From assembly GCF_000023025.1 (NCBI RefSeq), contig NC_012997.1, positions 2,725,125-2,789,124 on the forward strand: a DNA stretch of 64,000 nt, given 5' to 3'. Positions within the stretch are counted from its first letter, which is position 1, and each line of letters starts with the position of its first letter. The position numbers were made by a program, and so were the translations under genes. This stretch comes from Teredinibacter turnerae T7901. Its GTDB lineage: Bacteria; Pseudomonadota; Gammaproteobacteria; Pseudomonadales; Cellvibrionaceae. Shown in pieces: positions 26,927-35,833 of this stretch. The notes beneath the pieces were generated by a model. The model did not search any database. It was not told the origin of the DNA and saw nothing but the letters and a program-made list of their open reading frames with translations.

Positions 26927-27703
26927 ATGCAAGACTCCCCCGAATACCTCGCCCGAAAAAAGTTTTTCAATCGTCTGCTGACCATCTACGGCCGCAAGCC
27001 CTGCCTGGAAGCACTTCAGGACAAGCACGTCCAGGTTTACCGACTCCATTTATCAGAATCCAACAAACCGGCACCGATTCTCGACGAAATTATTGCGCTG
27101 GCAAAAGCGCGCGGAGCTGAAGTGCTCTACCACGATAAACGCCAGCTGTCGCACATTTCGAAGAACAGCAAGCAAGACCAGGGTATAGCAATGGACCTTG
27201 TACTTGCGGGTTTCACCGAACACGAGGATTATCTCGCGGACTTCACTCCCGGGGAGCATACCTTTATCGCGTTGGACAGCGTTACCAACCCACAAAACCT
27301 CGGCATGATTATTCGTTCTGTATGTGCCTCACCGGCAACTGCGCTTATTCTGCCTCGCAAAGGCTGCGCAAAGCTTGACGCTCTGGTCATTAAAGCCAGC
27401 GCCGGCACTTTATTTAAAGCGCCGGTAATTCGTTGCGACACCCTCATGAGCTGCCTGCAAGCCTTCAAAACGAAAGGTGCCTGCGTTGTGGGGTTAGCGC
27501 TAGATGCGAAAACCAGCCTCGAAAACGAATCGTCTGCGGGTACAAGAATTTATGTGCTGGGCAATGAAACAGACGGCATCAGCCCCGACGTGTCGCGCCT
27601 GTGCGACGAACAACTGAAAATTCCAATGCGCAATGGCGTGGAATCTCTGAACGTCGCAGTCACCGCAAGCTTAATTGCGTTTCGCTCCCTGCTGAGACAA
27701 TAA
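26927..27703 (+). CDS. TrmH/SpoU family RNA 2'-O-methyltransferase
   Basis: 258 residues. N-terminal substrate-binding domain 1-110 and C-terminal trefoil-knot SPOUT domain about 115-258. SPOUT motifs: FIALDSVTNPQNLGMIIRSVCA (motif 1, catalytic arginine), IYVLGNETDGIS (motif 2, SAM-binding) and IPMRNGVESLNVAVTASLIAF (motif 3). Similar in design to RlmB and to the tRNA/rRNA methyltransferases of the TrmH group; the exact nucleotide modified cannot be told. It lacks an obvious ribosome site and follows pdxJ by 104 bases. Confidence 0.88.
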   Translation: MQDSPEYLARKKFFNRLLTIYGRKPCLEALQDKHVQVYRLHLSESNKPAPILDEIIALAKARGAEVLYHDKRQLSHISKNSKQDQGIAMDLVLAGFTEHEDYLADFTPGEHTFIALDSVTNPQNLGMIIRSVCASPATALILPRKGCAKLDALVIKASAGTLFKAPVIRCDTLMSCLQAFKTKGACVVGLALDAKTSLENESSAGTRIYVLGNETDGISPDVSRLCDEQLKIPMRNGVESLNVAVTASLIAFRSLLRQ

Positions 27704-27776
27704 CCCATCACCAGAAAATGTTGGGCCAGAAAATTTTGGGCCAGGTAAAACAGGTCTGCCCCTTGTATCAATGGGG

Positions 27777-29024
27777 CTAACCGGGTTTGGATGTTTCGCT
27801 CGGCGCCGGTTGTTCCAGTTTCCACAAGGCACCACCGAGCATTAACAATATACTGACTGCCACACTGGCGGCACTCATAATAATAAACAGCTTCGCCAGT
27901 GGCACCACAGTGATTGCATAGCCGGTAACCAGCGCGCCGAGAGGGGCCATACCGAAAAGCGCTACCTGGTATAGCGACATAAAACGCCCTTTCTGCTCAG
28001 GCTTGGCCATAGACTGCAAAGTTACCCTGCAATGCGTCGACGAATAACCCGCAATCCAGCCCCAGAAAATAATTAACACGTACAAGCCCGCGTAAGTAGG
28101 TTCGCGCGACAGACCATAGCCCGCGATGGCAGTGTAGAGAAGACTAAATAGCGCCCCGCGGCCGGGATACTGCAATACAGGTTGCCGCAGTAGCGTGAAA
28201 TAGGCCACCAGCATCCCAACTACAAAACTCAGCTGTAAAAACCCATACTGCACAGCGTTAAACCCGTAACTGTCGCGCGCCATTACGGGTATCGCCACTA
28301 GAAACAAGCCCATGTGCATGAAGCCATTAAACGCGACCAACAGTAACAATTGCCGTACGCCTTTATCTTTGAAGGCCGCCTGCAAACCAAGACGAAAGTC
28401 GGCCATTGGGTTATGGCTATCGATACCGCCAAAGGCAATGCCCGCAAATGCCGGGGAGCGATGCAATTGCAGCAAACTGACCAGCGCGAGCGCAGTAAAA
28501 CCCAATTGAGCGACGCAAACCATTAGCAGGCTCACCTGCTCAGACAATGACGCGAACAACACACCCAGGCTTTGTAATGTGAACTGAACGATGCTGGCGC
28601 GAGTGATTTTTACCTGGAGGCTGTGGCGGGACAGCTCGCCAATTATTTTTTCTCGTACCGGCTGCAGAAACGCGTTGGCACACCCCACGCCGACGGCATA
28701 GACCACAAGCCCAGCGAAACTGAGCGAATCCAGCCAAACCAGGGCTGCCAGCCAACCGTAAGCAAGCAGCAAACCGGTTTGCGCTGCGGCCATAATTAAG
28801 GCTGGGCGACCCCTGTCTGCCCAGACCCCGGCAACCAGCATGAGTGCGATATTTGGCAACAGTCCTGCAGCTTGTACCCAGCCTACTTCGCTGGACGTTA
28901 AACCAACTACGCCGATGGACAACCACGCAAGTAAAACCTGGTGCACGCCCAAAGCAAAGGCCGTCGCGCCATGCGCAGTGAGAAACAAGCGCAGCGCGGT
29001 AAAAAGTTCGCGGGATATAGACAA
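27777..29024 (-). CDS. MFS exporter, EntS-like
   Basis: 415 residues with about twelve membrane segments. I start it at TTG 29024, because the GGAGG at 29033-29038 sits nine to ten bases before it; the longer frame (ATG 29063) starts inside a terminator hairpin and would translate its own ribosome site. It resembles the EntS/enterobactin-exporter branch: LLAWLSIGVVGLTSSEVGWVQAAGLLPNIALMLVAGVWADRGRPALIMAAAQ (motif A-like GxxADRxGRR). No siderophore or drug-resistance genes are nearby, so the substrate is unknown. Ends 73 bases from the methyltransferase gene, convergent with it. Confidence 0.82.
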   Translation of the reverse strand: MSISRELFTALRLFLTAHGATAFALGVHQVLLAWLSIGVVGLTSSEVGWVQAAGLLPNIALMLVAGVWADRGRPALIMAAAQTGLLLAYGWLAALVWLDSLSFAGLVVYAVGVGCANAFLQPVREKIIGELSRHSLQVKITRASIVQFTLQSLGVLFASLSEQVSLLMVCVAQLGFTALALVSLLQLHRSPAFAGIAFGGIDSHNPMADFRLGLQAAFKDKGVRQLLLLVAFNGFMHMGLFLVAIPVMARDSYGFNAVQYGFLQLSFVVGMLVAYFTLLRQPVLQYPGRGALFSLLYTAIAGYGLSREPTYAGLYVLIIFWGWIAGYSSTHCRVTLQSMAKPEQKGRFMSLYQVALFGMAPLGALVTGYAITVVPLAKLFIIMSAASVAVSILLMLGGALWKLEQPAPSETSKPG

Positions 29025-29039
29025 CGAAATAAAACCTCC

Positions 29040-29074
29040 AAAAAAAAGAGCCACTTGTATCAAGTGGCTCTTAC
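29040..29074 (-). terminator. Intrinsic terminator after amtB
   Basis: Perfect stem AAGAGCCACTTG / CAAGTGGCTCTT with a three-base loop (29047-29073) followed on the minus strand by eight T residues. It lies 147 bases after the amtB stop. The T-run touches the GGAGG ribosome site of the MFS gene, so termination and translation start share the same bases. Confidence 0.88.
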
Positions 29075-29220
29075 TTTATACCTTACTGTACCCATCCTAC
29101 CTGCACACCGGCTCAAGCCAGGGACTGTTCAAGCAGGTTGAGCATCTTTGGGAAACACTCTGCGCGTTCGCTTGCCTTGCTCTGCCCAAGGAGGATAAAT
29201 CGGATACGATGCCTGAGTTA

Positions 29221-30507
29221 TCAGTACTTGTAGCCAGTCTCTTCGTGAAGTACCAAATCCAGCCCCTGAGTCTCAGCATCTTTATCGACCCGGATACCAC
29301 CGGTAATAAAGCCAGTAAGTTTCAGCAGCACGAATGTCACCACCGCAGTGTAAGCACCCGTTGCCAGTACACCTATAGCCTGCACGCCCAACTGAGCGCC
29401 GATTGTCGCATTTTCGCCGCCAAAACCGAAACCAGAAAAAACACCCAGCGCTGGCGAACAGAATATACCTGCGGCCAAAGTCCCAAGAATACCGCCCACG
29501 CCATGCACAGGGAAAACATCCAGTGAATCGTCTATCACTAGTTTACGCTTAATAAATTGAGTTGCGTAAAAGCAGATAACACCAGCGCTCAAGCCAATAA
29601 CCAACGCTCCTCCAGGGCCAACATAGCCGGACGCAGGGGTGATTGTACCCAAACCAGCAACCATACCGGTGACAATACCCAATACACTCGGCTTGCCGAA
29701 TTTAGACCACTCCATGGTCATCCAGGCCAAAGACCCTGCGGCAGCAGAAATATGCGTAACCATCATCGCCATGGCAGCGTCACCATTAGCCGCAAGTGCA
29801 CTTCCCGCATTAAACCCGAACCAGCCGACCCAAAGCATTCCGGCGCCGGTAACGGTCATGGTCATGTTGTGAGGCGGCATGGCAGTTTCAGGGAAGCCAC
29901 GGCGATTGCCTATTACCAGGGCGCACACCAGCGCAGCGACCCCAGCGGTGACGTGAACCACAGTGCCGCCAGCGAAATCCAGCAATCCCATTTGCGCGAG
30001 CCAGCCGCCACCCCATACCCAGTGACAAACAGGCGCGTACACCGCCAAAATCCAAAACGCGCTGAATATAAGGACCGAAGAGAATTTCATTCGCTCGGCA
30101 AAAGCGCCCACAATGAGCGCGGGCGTGATGATGACAAACGTCATCTGAAACATCGCGAACAGTGACTCCGGAATGTCTCCCGCCAGGTTATCTTTACCCA
30201 TGGCGCTGAATAGTAGGTTGCTCAGGTCACCAATCAGCAGATTACCTTCTCCGAACGACAGGGTATAACCCAGAATAAACCAAAGCAAAGAGGCGAGGCA
30301 CGCAATAGCGAAACACTGCATCAAAACCGACAGTACATTTTTGGTGCGCACCAAGCCACCGTAAAACAGCGACAGACCCGGCAAGGTCATAAATAAAACC
30401 AGAGCGGTCGAGGTGAGTATCCAAGCGGTGTTGCCGCCGTTTAATTCGTCCGCGAAGGCGACGCTGGGCGTTGCCATAAGCGCGAGCGCGCGCAGTGAAG
30501 TCTTCAT
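29221..30507 (-). CDS. amtB: Ammonium transporter
   Basis: 428 residues (E. coli AmtB precursor 428). An N-terminal signal peptide (MKTSLRALALMATPSVAFA) and eleven membrane segments. Family motifs present: LPGLSLFYGGLVRTKNVLSVLMQCF, FAMFQMTFVIITPALIVGAFAERMKFS, DFAGGTVVHVTAGVAALVCALVIGNR (the D-F-A-G-G-T-V-V-H motif with the first channel histidine) and HGVGGILGTLAAGIF (second histidine). Conducts NH3/NH4+ across the inner membrane under nitrogen limitation. Unusually no glnK (PII) gene adjoins it on either side. Ribosome site CTGGAG precedes ATG 30507. Confidence 0.95.
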   Translation of the reverse strand: MKTSLRALALMATPSVAFADELNGGNTAWILTSTALVLFMTLPGLSLFYGGLVRTKNVLSVLMQCFAIACLASLLWFILGYTLSFGEGNLLIGDLSNLLFSAMGKDNLAGDIPESLFAMFQMTFVIITPALIVGAFAERMKFSSVLIFSAFWILAVYAPVCHWVWGGGWLAQMGLLDFAGGTVVHVTAGVAALVCALVIGNRRGFPETAMPPHNMTMTVTGAGMLWVGWFGFNAGSALAANGDAAMAMMVTHISAAAGSLAWMTMEWSKFGKPSVLGIVTGMVAGLGTITPASGYVGPGGALVIGLSAGVICFYATQFIKRKLVIDDSLDVFPVHGVGGILGTLAAGIFCSPALGVFSGFGFGGENATIGAQLGVQAIGVLATGAYTAVVTFVLLKLTGFITGGIRVDKDAETQGLDLVLHEETGYKY

Positions 30508-30744
30508 TTATCGCTCCAGAATTTTAATTATGTGTGCAGAGGAACGGCACCAGTTTTATTGAGCGAGATTGCACCGGGCGGGAAATCCCGAGTTTTTGTT
30601 GTTATCAATCTCTTACTGCCCCACAGTGCATGCACCACGGAGGGGCGCAAAGATACCACAGGTCTCTTTTTATTTTAATATTGCACCAAACTAAATCGCG
30701 AGATTACCAGGAACCAAACCGAGGGGTTTGATACACAACAATCG
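30508..30744. other. amtB upstream region (237 bp)
   Basis: Non-coding region between the ends of amtB's leader and the transglutaminase gene. It contains a perfect 10-bp palindrome GTGCATGCAC (30626-30635). I looked for a sigma54 promoter, expected for a nitrogen-regulated amtB, and found no -24/-12 pair with the right spacing. Nothing else was seen. Confidence 0.4.
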
Positions 30745-32835
30745 CTACAGGGCTTTAACCGCGCGGCGCAGCTCGTCGAGCCTGACCGTCTGACCTCTGT
30801 AAGCGATAGCGCAATAGATGGTTGCCACTTTTTGCCAGGGTTCGCTGAGTGACGGCAATTGCATCGCGACCCGGTGTGAATACTGCGTTAAAGTTTCGCC
30901 GGTGAGTCGCTCGCACCCGCTGCGCGCCATCTTCTCCAAGGCGCGAACGATGAGTTGATCATGCGGCGCCCGCCTCACACGTTTGAACACCCATATGCTC
31001 AACAAATAGTACAAAGCCAGCAAACCTCCGATGGTGCCGCTAAAAAACAACCCCACCCGCCATGGGTCAGTACCGCCGAGTAAACGCGATAAAAATCCAG
31101 CTTGATTGGCAGAATCGTAGCCCATTACCCGCATCTGCCACAGGTAATCCCACTCTTCCATCTTGGCCTGCAGCAATGCCACCATCGCCATCCCCCGCAA
31201 CCGCAGCAATGCCCCGCCAACCAGCGATGACTCATCAGAGCTGAGTGCGTCGAGTAAAGAACTTTCAATGCGTTCGGGGGCGACCGCCGCCGTCGGGTCT
31301 ACCCGCCGCCATCCCTTCCCGGCCAGCCAAACCTCCGCCCACGCGTGAGCATCCGACTGACGCACCACTAGATAGTCTCCTTCGGCGCGGTACTCACCTC
31401 CCTGGTAACCCACAACAACCCGCGCTGGTATACCCGCTGCACGCATCAGAAAAACAAAGCTCGACGCAAAGTGCTCGCAAAAGCCCCGCTGTGAATCGAA
31501 CAGGAAGCGGTCGACGGTGTTATCGTCGAGAACGGGCGGACGCAACGTATAGGTAAGATTCGCCCGATAGAACGCCAGCGCCTGCTCAATCATCGCCTCG
31601 GGGCCTAACCCGGCATCTCGCCACTGCTGGGCCAGTTCACGCGCTCGCGGATTCACCTTAACCGGCAGCAGCAGGTTCATTCGCTGCTCAAACGGTGTCA
31701 ATCCACTTGCATTCACCGTATAAACTGGCAGTGATCTTACTTGATATTTCACACGAGAAAATATTGGTAAATTGCTGATAATATTATAGTTTTCTGAAAA
31801 CAAAACTTCAGTGTTACTCGCGTCAGCCCAAACAGGTACCATTAAGCCAAACAGCCATGAGTACTGGTGAGGCTCCAACAGTATTGAGTAATTGTAGGTA
31901 TCGACCTCCGCCAAACGGCTGCCATTGAACTCGCTGCCGTCAGCGAGCCTGATCTCACTTTCCGGGTGGGGCCTGCTGGCTTTAGTCGCGCCTTGGGTAA
32001 CGCGTTGCCAGGGTGCTCCACGACGAGACCAGGTGGAGCCATCGAACTTATCAAGCACCAGGCCCCGCCAATACCTGTCGACCGGCGCCGGCATTCGGCC
32101 GGATTCGAACGAAGCGCGAAATACAATATCGTGACTGCTAACCAGGCCGCTGAGCTCTCCCGGCGACATACTTTCACTAAATCCGGTAGTACCGGTGCCG
32201 CTCAATGTGGGGACCGCCCACAGCTGGCCCAGCCTGGGCATAACCAAAAACAGCACCAGCATCACAGGAAGACTCTGCAATAACAGGTTGAAGGCAGCGC
32301 GAAGTTGTTCGAGGAAGCTCACCTCCCGCTGCCGGTGCAGCGATTGCAGTGCGGCAATCAATAGCACACAGCAAAGTAAGGTATAGACACTTTGAAAAAA
32401 ACCCTGCGCCAATAACAGTTGGGTTGCTGCCGTGACGAAACCGATATAAAGCACAAGTAGCACGCTCGAACGAGTTCGAACTTCCACCAGTTTTAACACA
32501 AACGCCAGTACCAGAAGCCCGATCATTGGCTCCACCCCGATACTGGAAAAGCTCAAAACGAGGCCGATCATCCCACCAACACCGAACACAGCCTTTGACG
32601 ATGAGCCAGGAAATGGCCATACCCCGCGGTGTACCTGCAAGCGAATCACCACCGCGCACAACCAGTACACAACGAGCCATTTGGGAAGATACAGAAACAG
32701 CGGTAATATCGCCGCGCCCTGGGCGACGAACATCCACCACAACGTTTGTCGCGAAACATGTTCACGGGCGAAACTACCCGCCCGGATACCGGTTTCGCCC
32801 GCACCTGCCTGGGCACTTGATGGGGCAGCGTTCAT
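30745..32835 (-). CDS. TgpA-like membrane transglutaminase
   Basis: 696 residues. Residues 1-200 hold about six to seven membrane segments (DUF3488 region). A periplasmic part of about 350 residues follows, then a further segment (VGLFFSGTIGGLLALYYLLSIWVF) and a short DUF4129-type tail. The transglutaminase-like core is near 445-520 and shows the Cys-His-Asp triad: QRGFCEHFASSFVFLMRAAGIPARVVVGYQGG (Cys), SDAHAWAEVWL (His), GWRRVDPTAAV (Asp). P. aeruginosa TgpA has this build and is important for viability; the substrate is not established. Third gene of a MoxR-DUF58-TgpA set. Confidence 0.93.
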   Translation of the reverse strand: MNAAPSSAQAGAGETGIRAGSFAREHVSRQTLWWMFVAQGAAILPLFLYLPKWLVVYWLCAVVIRLQVHRGVWPFPGSSSKAVFGVGGMIGLVLSFSSIGVEPMIGLLVLAFVLKLVEVRTRSSVLLVLYIGFVTAATQLLLAQGFFQSVYTLLCCVLLIAALQSLHRQREVSFLEQLRAAFNLLLQSLPVMLVLFLVMPRLGQLWAVPTLSGTGTTGFSESMSPGELSGLVSSHDIVFRASFESGRMPAPVDRYWRGLVLDKFDGSTWSRRGAPWQRVTQGATKASRPHPESEIRLADGSEFNGSRLAEVDTYNYSILLEPHQYSWLFGLMVPVWADASNTEVLFSENYNIISNLPIFSRVKYQVRSLPVYTVNASGLTPFEQRMNLLLPVKVNPRARELAQQWRDAGLGPEAMIEQALAFYRANLTYTLRPPVLDDNTVDRFLFDSQRGFCEHFASSFVFLMRAAGIPARVVVGYQGGEYRAEGDYLVVRQSDAHAWAEVWLAGKGWRRVDPTAAVAPERIESSLLDALSSDESSLVGGALLRLRGMAMVALLQAKMEEWDYLWQMRVMGYDSANQAGFLSRLLGGTDPWRVGLFFSGTIGGLLALYYLLSIWVFKRVRRAPHDQLIVRALEKMARSGCERLTGETLTQYSHRVAMQLPSLSEPWQKVATIYCAIAYRGQTVRLDELRRAVKAL

Positions 32836-32859
32836 GCGGACCTCATAAGAATTCGGTCC

Positions 32860-33837
32860 TCACAGGCCATACACCGCAAGATGGTTGAGTACTCTGCGGG
32901 TATGCTCAACGCCCTTGTCCGGCGCCAGCACCTGATTACCCAGTCGCAGCCCGTAATAGTCGTCATCTGCAGCGAATCTGAGCGCCCAATAGCACAACCC
33001 GGCCAATTGGGATTCCAGATCACTGACCGGCATCGCTGCAATATCCAGCCACCGTTCCTGGGTCACGCTTTGACTGAAATCTTTGACAAACAGCCCCTTC
33101 TCCTGAGCCAGATGCTTCCAGGAAACACGCCTGAGACCATCGCCAGGCACGTAAGGACGTAGACCGTGATAATCCTGCCCACCACGCAGCGGATGCTGGC
33201 CGTCGCCCTCATTGTCCCCTATCACCGCCGAGCGATAACTCATTTCAATTGGCGCGGGGTACACCAGCACCTGTACGTCCCAGTTCAACCAGGTCCAGCA
33301 GCGGAGAATCCCCAACGGATAGAAGGTTTGGACTCTCATACGCGCTGGACTGTGCCAACCCCGAACATAGGTGCTCGACGGCACCGTCACCGTCACGGAT
33401 TCTTCAGGCGCGACATCGACTCCCACTACCGCCTCATCTTCGTCCTGCCAACAAATTTCGATGTTTTCCACATAGCGCGATCGCGTTGAGCGCAAAGTAA
33501 ACGTGAATTCAGCGAGTTCACCCGCATGTACCGGCGCGACACCGGCAAATTCCAATTCGAGGGCGTTAAGATTCGCGTGGGTTTGCAGGATAGTGACGAT
33601 CATGATGCTGGACAGTAGAAACGCCAGCGCCAAAATGAGGTTGTTCTGGTAGTTTGTACCGATCAACCAGAGCAGCAAAATGAGCCCGATGAACGCGAGA
33701 CCGCGCTTAGAGGGGAATATATACAGTTTGTCCCGGGTCAGGCGGTGTAACTTCTGCGACTGCACGCGCTTGTCGATGAAACGAAAAAAGCGCGCCTCAT
33801 AGTGTTGCTGCAAATCTGCGATCCAGCCACGAAACAT
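32860..33837 (-). CDS. DUF58 protein
   Basis: 325 residues. Two adjacent membrane segments near the N-terminus (LAFIGLILLLWLIGTNY and NLILALAFLLSSIMIVTIL, about 50-90), then a soluble domain. The family signature YVPGDGLRRVSWKHLAQEKGLFVKDF is at about 220-247. DUF58 proteins are nearly always encoded with MoxR ATPases and are thought to be their partners or clients. Here the gene lies between the MoxR gene (13 bases) and the transglutaminase gene (24 bases), consistent with one transcript. Confidence 0.92.
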   Translation of the reverse strand: MFRGWIADLQQHYEARFFRFIDKRVQSQKLHRLTRDKLYIFPSKRGLAFIGLILLLWLIGTNYQNNLILALAFLLSSIMIVTILQTHANLNALELEFAGVAPVHAGELAEFTFTLRSTRSRYVENIEICWQDEDEAVVGVDVAPEESVTVTVPSSTYVRGWHSPARMRVQTFYPLGILRCWTWLNWDVQVLVYPAPIEMSYRSAVIGDNEGDGQHPLRGGQDYHGLRPYVPGDGLRRVSWKHLAQEKGLFVKDFSQSVTQERWLDIAAMPVSDLESQLAGLCYWALRFAADDDYYGLRLGNQVLAPDKGVEHTRRVLNHLAVYGL

Positions 33838-33850
33838 TTAACGGATGGCC

Positions 33851-34783
33851 TCAGGCAAGCACATCGACACTGTTCAACAAATGCTCGACCAGCGCGTCTC
33901 CACTGCGAACCGAACGTTCGGCGGAGCCGGAAGGCAACCCGCGAACCCGGTGCCCCACCACGGGTGTCATCACCGCTTGAATATCGTCAGGCAGCAGAAA
34001 ATCCCGTTGGTCGATTAGCGCCCAGGCCTTTGCCGCACGCAACCAGGCCATTGCGCCGCGGGGTGAGATGCCGTAAGTAAAACTAGCATCGTGGCGCGTG
34101 AAATCCACCAGGCGCTGCAAATAATCCAACAGCTGGTCAGTAGCCTTAATGCTTTCAACCTGCGCTTGTAACCCCTGCAACTCTTCCATATCCATTACCG
34201 GTTCGATTTCCTGCAAGCGACCTCGTGGATCAGCACCTTTCAGCAGTTGCTGCTCGGCGGCGCGTGACGGGTAGCCCAGCGAAACACGCATAAGAAACCG
34301 ATCAAGTTGCGACTCAGGAAGCGGATAAGTACCCGCTTGAGTTTGCGGATTTTGTGTCGCGATAACGAAAAACGGGGTTGGCAGTGGCCGGGTTTCCCCC
34401 TCTACGGTGACCTGTTGTTCTTCCATTGCTTCGAGCAGCGCACTCTGGGTCTTCGGCGTAGAGCGGTTCACTTCATCTGCCAGAAGCACCTGGGTAAACA
34501 CCGGCCCGGGCAAAAAACGAAAATTGCTGTTTTGGCGATCGAATATAGCCGCGCCAAGAATATCTGCAGGCAATAAATCGGAGGTAAATTGTACGCGCTG
34601 GTAGTCCAACCCCAATACCCGAGCCAGGCATTGCGCCAGGGTCGTTTTCCCCATGCCTGGGAGATCCTCAATCAAAAGGTGGCCGCGGGCCAGAAGGCAG
34701 GCGACAGCAAGTTTGACTTGGTGGTGTTTACCGAGCAGTACACTGTCGACAGTGTGTAACAAGTTATCTAAATTTTTTTTCAT
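33851..34783 (-). CDS. MoxR-type AAA+ ATPase
   Basis: 310 residues. AAA+ core with Walker A GMGKTTLAQ (43-51), Walker B VLLADEVNRSTPKTQSALLEAMEEQQVTVEG (about 105-135), sensor 1 FVIATQNP (about 144-151) and QLDRFLMRVSLGYPS (arginine-finger region). C-terminal lid domain with SPRGAMAWLRAAKAWALIDQRDFLLPDDIQAV. MoxR ATPases act as chaperones that assemble or activate partner proteins, often through VWA-domain or DUF58 proteins. First gene of the cluster; cytoplasmic. Confidence 0.94.
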   Translation of the reverse strand: MKKNLDNLLHTVDSVLLGKHHQVKLAVACLLARGHLLIEDLPGMGKTTLAQCLARVLGLDYQRVQFTSDLLPADILGAAIFDRQNSNFRFLPGPVFTQVLLADEVNRSTPKTQSALLEAMEEQQVTVEGETRPLPTPFFVIATQNPQTQAGTYPLPESQLDRFLMRVSLGYPSRAAEQQLLKGADPRGRLQEIEPVMDMEELQGLQAQVESIKATDQLLDYLQRLVDFTRHDASFTYGISPRGAMAWLRAAKAWALIDQRDFLLPDDIQAVMTPVVGHRVRGLPSGSAERSVRSGDALVEHLLNSVDVLA

Positions 34784-34840
34784 ATAAACAAAGTCTAGCA
34801 GGCTGACTGGAGGTTATGAGCCTATGTTGTGGCCGGGGAG

Positions 34841-35818
34841 CTAGCGAAGTTGAATATTATCGAAATAGAGCGTGCGCTCTTCGTTTAGACGATACGTATA
34901 AATAATCACCGCCTTCATCCTGGTCAAATCCATTTCGCGGGTGCGCGGCGCACTGCGGACTTTGTCCAACGAAATTTCTACGTGCTGAGCGCCCGGTTTG
35001 AACTTGTACATTCGATTAAATCGGTCAGGGTACATGTGATTGTGGGCAATATCGCTGATGCGCACAGTGACTCGCGCGACAGTTTGCGACGGGTTGAACA
35101 CATCAAAACTGAAAACCGTGTAGTTCGACCAGTCGGGCTCCACTTCGAACAAGTGCAAACCGGGCCAGTCACCGGGGAATTGATCCAGCCGGGCAACATT
35201 GGAGTCATGCCCTCGCCATGCTACCGGTGGGGGCACTGCCTGCCAGCGCGCGGTGTCTGCTGCGCGTACGAATCCGTTGAGCCAACGGTTATCAAAATCA
35301 GCCAGCACTGGAAACTGCTTCTGACGCTGGTTTTCCGCCCAGTGCACCCGTAACGGCGTCGATAAATCGATCCACATCAACGCAAACGCCAGCAGCAGGC
35401 AAATCCACCGTAAGGGCCCGTTCGAAAGGCTGCTCAGATAGAGCGAAAGCCCCGCAGAGGTACCGAGCACATCGAGCCAGAAGTCGCCCCAACTGGGGCT
35501 TCGCCCGACCAGGGCCTGAACCAATTCAGCGCCGCCGCCGAAAGCCAGGCAGAGACCGAACACCCAGGGTACGACTCGTGTGGGAGGAATTGAAAACAAG
35601 AGGTGGAGACAAACGCACAGTGCCAGTGAGAGCGTTAGAAAGATGAGCCCGTGACCGGCATCCTGAAGCGTGTACCAGAACAAGGTGTGGCCAGGGAGAT
35701 GATAAACAAAGAGTAACCACGAATTAAAAACCGCCAGCAGAGCGAGAACGAAATAGCCCAGCCGGCGTTTTTCCCGAGGCTGACCCAGATGGGGCAGGAG
35801 TAGTCGGTACCGCACCAT
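34841..35818 (-). CDS. VanZ-like membrane protein with C-terminal beta-rich domain
   Basis: 325 residues. Residues about 18-160 hold five membrane segments in VanZ style (LGYFVLALLAVFNSWLLFVYH, LIFLTLSLALCVCLHLLFS, WVFGLCLAFGGGAELVQALV, WLDVLGTSAGLSLYLSSL, WICLLLAFALMWIDL), including GGGAELVQALVGRSPSWGDFWLDVLGTSAGL, the core VanZ motif. Residues about 175-325 form a separate soluble region, likely extracytoplasmic, beta-rich and aromatic (DWPGLHLFEVEPDWSNYTVFSFDVFNPSQ, VRISDIAHNHMYPDRFN, AVIIYTYRLNEERTLYFDNIQL). Such a strand pattern resembles jelly-roll carbohydrate-binding modules, which I infer only from the look. Most VanZ proteins lack any such extension. Starts 15 bases after metZ; 57 bases before the MoxR gene. 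Confidence 0.8.
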   Translation of the reverse strand: MVRYRLLLPHLGQPREKRRLGYFVLALLAVFNSWLLFVYHLPGHTLFWYTLQDAGHGLIFLTLSLALCVCLHLLFSIPPTRVVPWVFGLCLAFGGGAELVQALVGRSPSWGDFWLDVLGTSAGLSLYLSSLSNGPLRWICLLLAFALMWIDLSTPLRVHWAENQRQKQFPVLADFDNRWLNGFVRAADTARWQAVPPPVAWRGHDSNVARLDQFPGDWPGLHLFEVEPDWSNYTVFSFDVFNPSQTVARVTVRISDIAHNHMYPDRFNRMYKFKPGAQHVEISLDKVRSAPRTREMDLTRMKAVIIYTYRLNEERTLYFDNIQLR

Positions 35819-35833
35819 GAAACGCGTTCAGCG

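Noticed and set aside
27716-27750. Short direct repeat TTGGGCCAG after the methyltransferase gene
   Set aside because: Two copies only, no hairpin and no element border; likely chance.
28840-29526. Plus-strand frame of 228 residues across the MFS/amtB junction
   Set aside because: It covers a terminator hairpin, and opposite-strand genes with clear motifs occupy most of it.
30540-30600. Sigma54-like -24/-12 pair before amtB
   Set aside because: The best GG/GC pairs on the minus strand are spaced 9 or 12 bases apart instead of 10, so no sigma54 promoter can be claimed.
30626-30635. Palindrome GTGCATGCAC as an NtrC site
   Set aside because: The NtrC half-sites need about seven bases between GCAC and GTGC; here the halves are abutting and inverted in order.
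32101-32110. GGATTCGAAC, which looks like a tRNA T-arm
   Set aside because: It lies inside the transglutaminase coding frame and no acceptor or anticodon arms are found around it.
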